NCBI GenBank assembly: GCA_902796785.1
Contig: CADBQJ010000045.1
Location: 1 to 11,009 of the forward strand
DNA: 11,009 nt
DNA from: Fibrobacter succinogenes
Lineage (GTDB): Bacteria > Fibrobacterota > Fibrobacteria > Fibrobacterales > CADBQJ01
Reading direction: 5' to 3'
A program made the position numbers and the translations under genes. Below, one piece after another: positions 1 to 6,073 of this stretch (position 1 is its first letter; each line of letters begins with the position of its first letter). A model generated the notes under the pieces. The model did no database searches and was not told where the DNA came from. It saw only the letters and a program-made list of their open reading frames with translations.

Positions 1-164
1 GAGGGGGAGGCGCGCTTCACCTCGAAGACCGCGCCCGGCTCCCCGAGGAACGCCGTCCGGCCGACGCGGCGCGCCGCAGGAACGGCCGCGCCGAATTCCG
101 GCCCGAACCGTTCCATGTCCGCCCGGCGCCTTTCGACGATGCGCCGCAGAATGTCCTCTTCCAT
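1..164 (-). CDS. trpC: Indole-3-glycerol phosphate synthase, N-terminal fragment (runs off left edge)
   Basis: TrpC converts 1-(2-carboxyphenylamino)-1-deoxyribulose 5-phosphate to indole-3-glycerol phosphate, after the TrpD and TrpF steps. Only the first 54 codons are present. They begin MEEDILRRIVERRRADMERF, a basic N-terminal helix as expected of the family, and end in FEVKRASPS. That matches the conserved E-x-K-x-A-S-P-S strand of the TIM barrel, with Lys50 in the place of the catalytic lysine (E. coli Lys55). The ATG is preceded by a strong Shine-Dalgarno (GGAAGGAAACG). It starts 28 nt after the trpGD stop, so it belongs to the trp operon. A C-terminal TrpF fusion, as in E. coli, cannot be judged because the gene leaves the window. 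Confidence 0.88.
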   Translation of the reverse strand, partial: MEEDILRRIVERRRADMERFGPEFGAAVPAARRVGRTAFLGEPGAVFEVKRASP

Positions 165-192
165 CGTTTCCTTCCTTCCGGTTCGCGCCCGC

Positions 193-1791
193 CTACGCGG
201 ACGTCGTCTCCCTGGCCACTTCGGCGATCTTCTTCAGGACCGAGCCGTCCTCCATGGCCTTCATGGCCATGTCGTACCCTTCCTTGATGGAAGAGGCCCG
301 TTCGCAGACGTAGAGCGCCGCGCCCGCGTTGAGCGCGCAGGCGTACTTGATGGCGGGGCGCCCCTTCCCCTCAAGCACGTCGAGCGCCAGGCGGAAGTTG
401 TCGGCGCCGGTTCCGCCCGCGAGCTCCTCGGGGTCCACGGAGGGGACGCCGAACTCGCGCGGGTCGATGCGGTATTCGCGGTAGACGCCGTCCTCGAGGA
501 TCTCGGCGATCGTCGTCGGCACGCAGGGCGAGATCTCGTCGTAGCCGTCGTCGCTGACGGCCACCGCCACGCGCTTCGCGCCCAGCGCCTTCGCCGCCTT
601 CGTGAACGGCTCCAGCACCGACCTGCCGTAGACGCCGAGCATCAGGTACCTGGCCTCGGCGGGGTTGGTGAGCGGCCCGAGCAGGTTCATGATCGTCTTC
701 ACGCCGAGCGCCGCGCGCACGGGGGCGGCGAAGCGCATCGCGCCGTGGTAGACCGGGGCCATCAGGAAGACGAAGCCGGTGCGGTCGAGGACGGAGGCGG
801 CCTTCTCGGGCGTCATGTCGAGCCTGAAGCCGGCGGCCATGTAGAAGTCCGCGGCGCCCGACTTGCTCGAGACGGCGCGGTTGCCGTGCTTGGCCACCTT
901 CGCGCCGCAGCTGGCGGCGATCAGCCCCGAGAGCGAACTGACGTTGAAGCTCCCCTTGCCGTCGCCGCCGGTCCCCACGATGTCGAGGAGATCGTCGCCC
1001 GTACGCGGGAAGCGGCGCTTCTTGCGGGAGAGCACCCCCGCGCAGCCCGCGATCTCGTCGGCGCTCGGCCCCTTCGCGAAGAGGGCCGTGAGGATGCCCG
1101 CCATCTGGCGTTCGTCCATGATGCCGTCGGTGAGGTCCTCCATGAAGGTCTCGGCGGTCTCGCGCGAAAGGTCCTTCCCCTCCATGAGCGCGTTCAGGAT
1201 GCCGCGCACGTCCAGCGGCTCGCGGCGGTAGTTGAGGAACGCCTTGAAGAACTCGTCGGCGCGGCCGCTCGCGATCGACTCGGGATGGAACTGCACCCCC
1301 TCGATCGGGAGCGTCCGGTGGCGGATCCCCATGACGTCGCCGTCGGAGGCGCGGGCGGTCACCTCGAACTCCGGCGGGAGCGTCGCTTCGTCCACGACCA
1401 GGCTGTGGTAGCGCGTGAAGACGTTCTTCTTCCCGATGGTGCGGAAGAGGCCGCGCCCGTCGAGGTCGATCTCCTCTGCGATGCCGTGCTTGATGAACTT
1501 CGCCTGGACGATCTTCGCCCCGAATGCGTACGCGATGGCCTGGTGGCCGAGGCAGACGCCCAGGATCGGGATCTTCCCGGCGAAGCGGCGGATGGCCTCG
1601 ACCGAGATGCCCGCGTCCTCGGGCCTTCCCGGGCCGGGGCTCACGACGAGCCGGCTCGGATTCATCGCCTCGAGGTCGGCGACCGTGCATTCGCGGCTGC
1701 GGACCACGCGGATCTCCTCGGGCGTGATCTTCGCGAGCGCCTGGTAGACGTTGTAGGTGAAGGAGTCGTAGTTGTCGACGATGACGATCAT
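193..1791 (-). CDS. trpGD: Fused anthranilate synthase glutaminase (TrpG) and anthranilate phosphoribosyltransferase (TrpD)
   Basis: A 532-residue two-domain enzyme. Residues 1-190 are a class I glutamine amidotransferase that supplies ammonia to TrpE. It has VDNYDSFTYN at the N-terminus, the SPGPGRP oxyanion strand, nucleophile Cys80 in GVCLGHQAI, and His169/Glu171 in FHPES. Residues about 196-532 are TrpD, which transfers phosphoribose from PRPP to anthranilate. They carry GTGGDGKGSFNVS (273-285), KHGNRAVSSKSGAAD (301-315) and NLLGPLTNPA (369-378). In the last region the usual R-T-x-F-N reads K-T-I-M-N (365-369). The linker is only about five residues, with no stop or frameshift. The order is the same as in the E. 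coli TrpGD fusion. The ATG begins one base after the trpE stop, which suggests translational coupling, and GGGGAG inside the trpE end serves as its ribosome binding site. The protein contains no tryptophan. Confidence 0.95.
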   Translation of the reverse strand: MIVIVDNYDSFTYNVYQALAKITPEEIRVVRSRECTVADLEAMNPSRLVVSPGPGRPEDAGISVEAIRRFAGKIPILGVCLGHQAIAYAFGAKIVQAKFIKHGIAEEIDLDGRGLFRTIGKKNVFTRYHSLVVDEATLPPEFEVTARASDGDVMGIRHRTLPIEGVQFHPESIASGRADEFFKAFLNYRREPLDVRGILNALMEGKDLSRETAETFMEDLTDGIMDERQMAGILTALFAKGPSADEIAGCAGVLSRKKRRFPRTGDDLLDIVGTGGDGKGSFNVSSLSGLIAASCGAKVAKHGNRAVSSKSGAADFYMAAGFRLDMTPEKAASVLDRTGFVFLMAPVYHGAMRFAAPVRAALGVKTIMNLLGPLTNPAEARYLMLGVYGRSVLEPFTKAAKALGAKRVAVAVSDDGYDEISPCVPTTIAEILEDGVYREYRIDPREFGVPSVDPEELAGGTGADNFRLALDVLEGKGRPAIKYACALNAGAALYVCERASSIKEGYDMAMKAMEDGSVLKKIAEVARETTSA

Positions 1792-1792
1792 T

Positions 1793-3247
1793 TCAGTTCT
1801 CCCCTTCCAGGACGGCGCGCATGGCGCCCAGTTTCTCGTTGGTCTCCTCGAATTCGCGGTCGGCGTCCGACGCGGCGACGATGCCGCCGCCCGCCTGCAG
1901 CACGACGGTCTTGCCCTGCTTGAGGCAGCAGCGGATGGCGATGCAGAAGTCGAGGTCGCCGTCGGATTCCATGTAGCCCACGGCGCCGGCGTAGAAGCGG
2001 CGCTTGACCTTCTCCAGCCCCGAGAGGATCTCGATGGCGGAGATCTTCGGCGCGCCGCTCACCGTCCCGGCGGGGAAGGCGGAGCGCAGCACGTCGATCG
2101 CCCGCTTGCCCGCGGCCACGCGGCCCTGCACGTCGGAGACCAGGTGGATGACGTGGCTGAACTTCTCGCACTCCATGTACTTGGTCGTCTCGACCGAGCC
2201 CGGCTCGCAGACGCGGCCGAGGTCGTTGCGCGCCAGGTCCACCAGCATCAGGTGCTCGGCGCGCTCCTTCGGGTCGCCCTTCAGGTTCTTCGCGAGCGAT
2301 TCGTCCTCGGCGTCGTCCTTGCCGCGCCGGCGGGTGCCCGCGATCGGGTGGATGGCGGCGATCCCGTCGCGCACGCGGACCAGGCTTTCGGGCGAGGCGC
2401 CGATGAACTGGTGCGTGCCGTAGTCCAGGTAGAACATGTAGGGCGAGGGGTTCACCGTGCGGAGGCGGCGGTAGAGGTCGAGCGGCTCCACGTCGCTCGC
2501 GAACCGCACGCGGCGCGAGGGGACGGCCTGCACGATGTCGCCGGCGACGATGCGCTTCTTCAGCTCGGCGACCTTCTCCGCGTATTCCTCCCGCGAGCGC
2601 CCGAGGTCGGTCGTCGCGATCCCCTTGCCGTAGGCCGGCTCGGGCGCGAGGTAGCTGAAGTCCAGGTCGGCGAGGCGGGCCTTGACGCGGTCGATGGCGG
2701 CGCGCAGGTCGATCTTGTGCTCCTCGTAGTTCAGCGCGAAGAGGTGGAGCTTTTCGGTGAAGTGGTCGAAGACGACGTAGATGTGGCCGACCAGGAATTC
2801 CGCTTCGGGGATGTTCAGCTCGTCGGCCTGCGGGGCCAGGCGGATCGCGTCGCAGCGCGCGCAGAACTCGTAGCCCAGGTAGCCCACGCCGGAGGAGGGG
2901 ATCGGGATGCGGTTCGGCGGCACCGTGTTCTCGGCGGAGATCATCGCCAGGGCGTCGAGGACGTCGCCCTCGCCCTCCTTCAGGAAGACGCGCTCCTCGC
3001 CGTCGACGACGATGGTGACGTCCTTCTCGTTCTGCCTCAGGCGGAATCCCTCGTCCACCATCAGCGTGGAATAGCGGCTGCGCCCGTGGGCGAAGCTCGC
3101 CGATTCGAAGATCGCCTTCGCGCCGAGCTTCTTCCCCAGCGAGAACGGCGTGTACCGTTCCCCGGGCAGGGCCTCGTAGACGCTGTCGACGCGCGGTTCG
3201 TACCCCGGGCGCTCGGTGACGTGCCTTTCCTTGGTCGTGGTTGCCAT
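1793..3247 (-). CDS. trpE: Anthranilate synthase component I (TrpE)
   Basis: TrpE makes anthranilate from chorismate, using ammonia channelled from the TrpG domain; it is the committed step to tryptophan. The 484-residue chain has an N-terminal domain whose IFES (46-49) corresponds to the LLES segment that binds feedback-inhibiting tryptophan in characterised enzymes. The chorismate-binding domain has PIAGTRRRG (301-309), AEHLMLVDLARNDLG (330-344), FPAGTVSGAPK (391-401), YAGAVGY (419-425) and QAGGGIVAASD (451-461). The frame stays open to an ATG at 3370, but I chose the ATG at 3247. It has GGAGGAG five bases upstream, and the longer start would lie inside the attenuator hairpins and add 41 residues of non-family sequence. 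No tryptophan residue occurs. Sensitivity to feedback inhibition is inferred from the motif only. Confidence 0.96.
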   Translation of the reverse strand: MATTTKERHVTERPGYEPRVDSVYEALPGERYTPFSLGKKLGAKAIFESASFAHGRSRYSTLMVDEGFRLRQNEKDVTIVVDGEERVFLKEGEGDVLDALAMISAENTVPPNRIPIPSSGVGYLGYEFCARCDAIRLAPQADELNIPEAEFLVGHIYVVFDHFTEKLHLFALNYEEHKIDLRAAIDRVKARLADLDFSYLAPEPAYGKGIATTDLGRSREEYAEKVAELKKRIVAGDIVQAVPSRRVRFASDVEPLDLYRRLRTVNPSPYMFYLDYGTHQFIGASPESLVRVRDGIAAIHPIAGTRRRGKDDAEDESLAKNLKGDPKERAEHLMLVDLARNDLGRVCEPGSVETTKYMECEKFSHVIHLVSDVQGRVAAGKRAIDVLRSAFPAGTVSGAPKISAIEILSGLEKVKRRFYAGAVGYMESDGDLDFCIAIRCCLKQGKTVVLQAGGGIVAASDADREFEETNEKLGAMRAVLEGEN

Positions 3248-3264
3248 GCTGCTCCTCCGGCCCT
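3248..3264 (-). promoter_or_regulatory. trpE ribosome binding site next to a small hairpin
   Basis: GGAGGAG ends five bases before the trpE ATG and fixes the start codon. Immediately 5' of it, CGGCC and GGCCG can pair around a CGAG loop, giving a five-base-pair helix that abuts the Shine-Dalgarno. It is short and may simply reflect high GC. Confidence 0.55.
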
Positions 3265-3317
3265 CGGGCCGATGTCGGCCGCCGTTCCCCCGGGGAGCTT
3301 TCAGTCTTGTAGCGAAG

Positions 3318-3343
3318 AAGGCCTCCGGGAGTCCGGAAGCCTT
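3318..3343 (-). terminator. trp attenuator terminator hairpin (segments 3:4)
   Basis: On the transcribed strand AAGGCTTCCGG pairs with CCGGAGGCCTT around an ACTC loop. This gives eleven base pairs, one of them a G-U wobble, with a GC-rich core. It lies in the leader between the trpL stop and trpE, where an attenuator terminator is expected. The downstream bases are CTTCGCT, so the classical long U-run is missing; only the stem end and the next few bases are U-rich. It could be a weak intrinsic terminator, one needing a factor, or a pause hairpin. Its 5' arm shares the CCGG needed by the antiterminator. Confidence 0.7.
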
Positions 3344-3396
3344 TGTTGAAATCCTGTGAGATTGCGACAAATGCCGGACTCTATGTCGAGTTCCGG
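3329..3396 (-). promoter_or_regulatory. trp attenuator: alternative pairings 1:2 and 2:3
   Basis: Segment 1 (3396-3388, CCGGAACTC) pairs with segment 2 (3381-3374, GAGTCCGG) over eight base pairs with a single bulged A. A further G-C pair at 3397/3373 closes a six-base loop. Segment 2 also pairs perfectly, over eight base pairs, with segment 3 (3336-3329, CCGGACTC), whose CCGG is part of the terminator stem at 3343-3318. Segment 1 begins two bases after the second Trp codon of the leader peptide, so a ribosome stalled there would mask it and free segment 2 to form 2:3. A ribosome at the stop codon (3383-3381) would cover segment 2 and allow 3:4. This is the logic known from the E. coli trp leader. 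The pairings are seen in the sequence; the regulatory behaviour is inferred. Confidence 0.82.
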
Positions 3397-3437
3397 CGCC
3401 ACCAGAAGCGGATGAGCGATTTCGTCGCGTTCGTCAT
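3381..3437 (-). CDS. trpL: trp operon leader peptide
   Basis: An 18-codon ORF, MTNATKSLIRFWWRRNST, lies 133 nt upstream of trpE. Codons 12 and 13 are both TGG (3404-3399), while trpE, trpGD and the visible part of trpC contain no Trp codon at all. The peptide acts as a sensor: its translation speed reports charged tRNA-Trp. Its last codons form attenuator segment 1 and its TAG stop overlaps segment 2. No Shine-Dalgarno lies at normal distance; the nearest GGAGG ends 17 nt before the ATG. The best promoter would start the mRNA at or next to the ATG, so leaderless translation is possible. An in-frame GTG 18 nt upstream is an alternative start. It resembles the enterobacterial trpL in size and in its tandem Trp codons, not in sequence. 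Confidence 0.82.
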   Translation of the reverse strand: MTNATKSLIRFWWRRNST

Positions 3438-3444
3438 GGCCCCG

Positions 3445-3474
3445 AATATATCCACCTCCGCGCGCTTTCGGCAA
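3445..3474 (-). promoter_or_regulatory. Predicted sigma-70-type promoter of the trp operon
   Basis: TTGCCG (3474-3469) and TATATT (3450-3445) are separated by 18 nt, a fair match to TTGACA/TATAAT. A run of seven T (3492-3486) lies just upstream of the -35 box, where an UP element could act. Transcription would start about seven bases past the -10 box, that is at or within a base of the trpL ATG at 3437. I see no clear TrpR-type operator. The promoter is predicted from sequence only. Confidence 0.6.
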
Positions 3475-3485
3475 GGGGCGCGGCG

Positions 3486-3515
3486 AAAAAAATTCCGAAA
3501 GGGCCGAAAACGGCC
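3486..3515 (-). terminator. Weak terminator-like element after the Nudix gene
   Basis: Nine bases after the Nudix stop codon, GGCCG and CGGCC pair around a TTTT loop (3515-3502). A run of seven T (3492-3486) follows, but only after a nine-base gap, which is longer than in typical intrinsic terminators. It sits where the upstream block should end and the trp promoter begins. Read-through into trp is therefore possible. Confidence 0.4.
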
Positions 3516-3523
3516 GAAACGCG

Positions 3524-4024
3524 CTAGAATCGGCCTTCGAGGCAGCGGGAGACCAGGATCCGCGAGACCGACTCGGCGCTCTGGTGGACCAGGCGGATCG
3601 CCTCGGAGGGCTCGACCCACTCGGCGCCGTCCACCTCGGAGGAGAGCTTCAGCTCCGTCCGCGACGCGCGGGCGACGAAGCCGACCATCATCATCTCCTT
3701 CTTCGAGAACCACCAGGTGCCCTGGAGCCTCAGGTCGTCCACGTCGAGGCCGACCTCCTCGCGCACCTCGCGGCGGGCGCACTGCTCGGCCGTTTCGCCG
3801 GGCGCGACGTAGCCCGAGACGAGGTTGCGGAATTCCGTGGATATGTAATTCTGCCGCAGCAGGAGGACCCGGCCGTCGGGGCCGATCACCAGGACGATGG
3901 CGGCCACGGGGAAGACGGGGAACCACGGCCTGTCGCAGCGGACGCACCAGGGGACGCCGACCTCGTCGCCGAGGTCCCGCGGCTCCAGCGCCGCGCCGCA
4001 GTCGGGGCAGAACGAGAACTTCAT
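3524..4024 (-). CDS. NudC-like Nudix hydrolase with an N-terminal zinc ribbon
   Basis: A 166-residue protein with two Cys pairs (Cys6/Cys9 and Cys27/Cys30) that form a predicted zinc ribbon, followed by a Nudix domain from about residue 38. The Nudix box is complete: Gly71, Glu77, then REVREEVGL at 85-93, giving the G-x5-E-x7-R-E-V-x-E-E-x-G-L pattern that binds Mg2+. The ribbon-plus-Nudix order is that of NudC, which hydrolyses NADH and removes NAD caps from RNA. However, the NudC SQPWPFPxS signature downstream of the box is replaced by GTWWFSKKEMMMVGF (102-116), and the large N-terminal domain of E. coli NudC (257 aa) is absent. Substrate is therefore uncertain. The ATG follows the dxr stop by 11 nt with a GGGGAGG ribosome binding site, so it is the last gene of the upstream block. 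Confidence 0.82.
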   Translation of the reverse strand: MKFSFCPDCGAALEPRDLGDEVGVPWCVRCDRPWFPVFPVAAIVLVIGPDGRVLLLRQNYISTEFRNLVSGYVAPGETAEQCARREVREEVGLDVDDLRLQGTWWFSKKEMMMVGFVARASRTELKLSSEVDGAEWVEPSEAIRLVHQSAESVSRILVSRCLEGRF

Positions 4025-4035
4025 CGCCTCCCCCG

Positions 4036-5205
4036 CTACTTCGCGACCGCGCCGGACTCGACGGCTTCGGAGGCCAGGCGGCGTCCGAGCGCGTCGGCTT
4101 CGAGGATCTGCCCGATGGTCGGGTCGTCGACGACCGTCGCGCGGGAGAGGACGCCCTCGATCAGCGCGGGGATTCCCGTGAAGGGGATCTTCCCGGAGAG
4201 GAAGGCGGGCACGGCGATCTCGTTCGCGGCGTTCATCAGCGCGGGGGCGGTGCCGCCGCGGCGTCCGGCCTCGAAGGCGACGCGCAGGCAGGGGAAGCGC
4301 TCCACGTCGGGCGCGAAGAAGGTCATGGTCCCGATCTTCGCCAGGTCGGCGCGCTCCATCGGGAAGGGCCAGCGGTCGGGATGGCTGAGCGCGTAGAGGA
4401 TCGGGAGCCGCATGTCGGGCGCGGCCAGCTGCGCCATCAACGATCCGTCGCGGAACTGCACCATCGAGTGGACGATGCTCTGCGGATGGACGACGACGCG
4501 GATGTCGTCGTAGGAGGCGCGGAAGAGGAAGTGCGCCTCGATCACCTCGAGCCCCTTGTTCATCAGGGTGGAGGAGTCGATGGTCACCTTGGTCCCCATG
4601 TTCCAGGTGGGGTGCTTCAGCGCGCGGGCGGGCGTGATGGAGGCGAACTCCGACGCGGGCAGCTCGCGGAAGGGGCCGCCGGAGGCGGTCAGCTGGATCG
4701 TCTCGATCTCCTCGGCGGGGCGGGAGCCGATGCACTGGAAGATGGCGGAATGCTCGGAGTCCACGGGGAGCAGCGCCGCCTCGGGATGCGCCGCGAGGGC
4801 CTTCCAGACCACCTCGCCGGACATCACCAGGCTCTCCTTGTTGGCCAGCGCCACCTTCTTGCCGGCCTCGATCGCGCGGAGCGTGGGCAGGCAGCCGATG
4901 GCCCCCACGAGCCCGTTGAGCACCACGTCGACGTCGGGGTCGGTGGTCATGGCGACGAGCCCGTCGGTGCCCGAAAGCACCTCGATCCCGGTCGCGGCGC
5001 GCAGCTTCTCCGCCGCCTCCTCGTCCCACATCACGGCCTTCTTCAGCCCGTACCTGCGGACGATCGCGGCGACCTTCTCCCAGCTGGACTTCGCGGCGAC
5101 GGAGACCAGCTCGAACCTGTCGTGGTGGATGTCGATCACCGACAGCGCGGAGGTGCCGATGCTGCCGGTCGCGCCAAGGAGCGCCAAACGCTGTTTCCGT
5201 GCCAT
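4036..5205 (-). CDS. dxr: 1-deoxy-D-xylulose 5-phosphate reductoisomerase
   Basis: Dxr catalyses the NADPH-dependent conversion of DXP to 2-C-methyl-D-erythritol 4-phosphate, the first committed step of the MEP isoprenoid pathway. The 389-residue length is normal. Visible motifs are the Rossmann loop GATGSIG (11-17), ANKES (121-125), and PVDSEHSA (147-154) with metal ligands Asp149 and Glu151. TASGGPF (173-179) and KHPTWNMGTKVTIDSSTLMN follow; the latter carries the flexible-loop Trp201, and the next residues KGLEVIEA include metal ligand Glu220. HPQSIVHSMV and LMNAANEIAV complete the set. It starts 28 nt after cdsA with a modest GGAG. In many bacteria rseP and bamA follow dxr; here a Nudix gene and the trp operon follow instead. 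Its product ultimately feeds the UppS reaction encoded upstream. Confidence 0.98.
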   Translation of the reverse strand: MARKQRLALLGATGSIGTSALSVIDIHHDRFELVSVAAKSSWEKVAAIVRRYGLKKAVMWDEEAAEKLRAATGIEVLSGTDGLVAMTTDPDVDVVLNGLVGAIGCLPTLRAIEAGKKVALANKESLVMSGEVVWKALAAHPEAALLPVDSEHSAIFQCIGSRPAEEIETIQLTASGGPFRELPASEFASITPARALKHPTWNMGTKVTIDSSTLMNKGLEVIEAHFLFRASYDDIRVVVHPQSIVHSMVQFRDGSLMAQLAAPDMRLPILYALSHPDRWPFPMERADLAKIGTMTFFAPDVERFPCLRVAFEAGRRGGTAPALMNAANEIAVPAFLSGKIPFTGIPALIEGVLSRATVVDDPTIGQILEADALGRRLASEAVESGAVAK

Positions 5206-5233
5206 AACCGCTCCGTCCCGAAAAGGGGGATGA

Positions 5234-6073
5234 CTAGAAGATGGAGGCGCCGATGCCGCCCCAGAAGAGGAGTTCCAGGACGGAGACGGCGACCGGCGCG
5301 GCGAAGAAGAGGCTGTCGAACCGGTCGTAGAGGCCGCCGTGGCCGGGGAAGAGGCGCGAGGAGTCCTTCACGCCGCAGGAGCGCTTCACCGCCGATTCCA
5401 GCAGGTCGCCGACAATCGAGGCGAGCGCGAGGACGAGGCCGACCGCCAGGACGGTCTCGGCGCCCTGCAGCTGCGGCATCCAGTACGGGGCGACCCCCAG
5501 GGCGTAGGCCAGGGTCAGGAGGACGCCGCCCACCGCGCCTTCGACGGTCTTCTTGGGGCTGATGCCCGGGCAGAGCTTGTGGCGCCCGAAGAGGCGTCCG
5601 GCGAAATAGGCGCCGCTGTCGGCCACCCACATCGCGACGGAGACGAAGAGGAAGGGGCCGGCGCCGGTCCAGCCGGGCTCGGGCCCGAAGAGCGACCAGA
5701 GCGCGGGGGCCACCCAGCAGCCGAAGAACCAGATCCCGAATCCCTGACGCGCCAGCCAGGGGAAGATCTCCTCGGTCTCCACGCGCGCGAAGGCGATGAC
5801 CACCAGCCCGACGAAGACCAGCGCCTGCCAGAGGTAGTCGAGCGGGAAGGGCGACCGCAGGATGGTCAGGAAGACCAGCGTCGCCACGGGGGCGAAGAGG
5901 TCGAGCGAGGGGCCGCCCCACTTCAGGCGGACCATGCGGGCGAATTCCCACGCGCCCGTCGCGCAGAGGACGGCGAGCAGGACGAACCGGGTGGTTTCGC
6001 CGTGCCACGCGAGCGCCAGGAAGACCGGCGCGGCGACCACGGCGAAGAGAACGCGAACGACGAGGTTGTTCAT
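5234..6073 (-). CDS. cdsA: Phosphatidate cytidylyltransferase (CDP-diglyceride synthase)
   Basis: CdsA makes CDP-diacylglycerol from phosphatidic acid and CTP in the cytoplasmic membrane, the branch point to all bacterial phospholipids. The 279-residue chain is strongly hydrophobic with about seven or eight membrane segments (for example 8-22, 30-42, 61-72, 82-95, 113-128, 179-195, 206-222 and 256-272). The family signature near the C-terminus is intact: Ser227, KR (230-231), Lys236-Asp237, HGG (245-247), DR (250-251) and Asp253. VADSGAYFAGRLFGRHK (150-166) and SPKKTVEG (172-179) are also typical. The ATG overlaps the uppS TGA by four bases (ATGA), which indicates translational coupling, and GAGGAGG lies just inside the uppS end. 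The GC-rich code is like that of its neighbours. Confidence 0.96.
   Translation of the reverse strand: MNNLVVRVLFAVVAAPVFLALAWHGETTRFVLLAVLCATGAWEFARMVRLKWGGPSLDLFAPVATLVFLTILRSPFPLDYLWQALVFVGLVVIAFARVETEEIFPWLARQGFGIWFFGCWVAPALWSLFGPEPGWTGAGPFLFVSVAMWVADSGAYFAGRLFGRHKLCPGISPKKTVEGAVGGVLLTLAYALGVAPYWMPQLQGAETVLAVGLVLALASIVGDLLESAVKRSCGVKDSSRLFPGHGGLYDRFDSLFFAAPVAVSVLELLFWGGIGASIF

Noticed and set aside
115..1923. 602-codon open frame on the plus strand opposite trpGD
   Set aside because: Arg/Ala/Gly/His-rich translation with no recognisable domain. It is the antisense shadow expected from GC-rich third positions; trpGD on the other strand has full catalytic motifs.
1772..3349. 525-codon plus-strand frame opposite trpE
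   Set aside because: Low-complexity Val/Ala/Asp/Gly translation with no family features, fully overlapping a clear trpE.
3248..3370. Upstream ATG at 3370 extending trpE by 41 codons
   Set aside because: The extension lies in the attenuator, has no good ribosome binding site and is unlike TrpE N-termini; the ATG at 3247 has GGAGGAG.
3438..3455. In-frame GTG start for the trp leader peptide
   Set aside because: It overlaps the predicted -10 box and has no separate Shine-Dalgarno; kept only as an alternative if the start site proves to be further upstream.
3343..5562. 739-codon plus-strand frame across the trp leader, Nudix, dxr and cdsA
   Set aside because: It crosses several real genes and their control region on the other strand, and the translation is Arg-rich low complexity.
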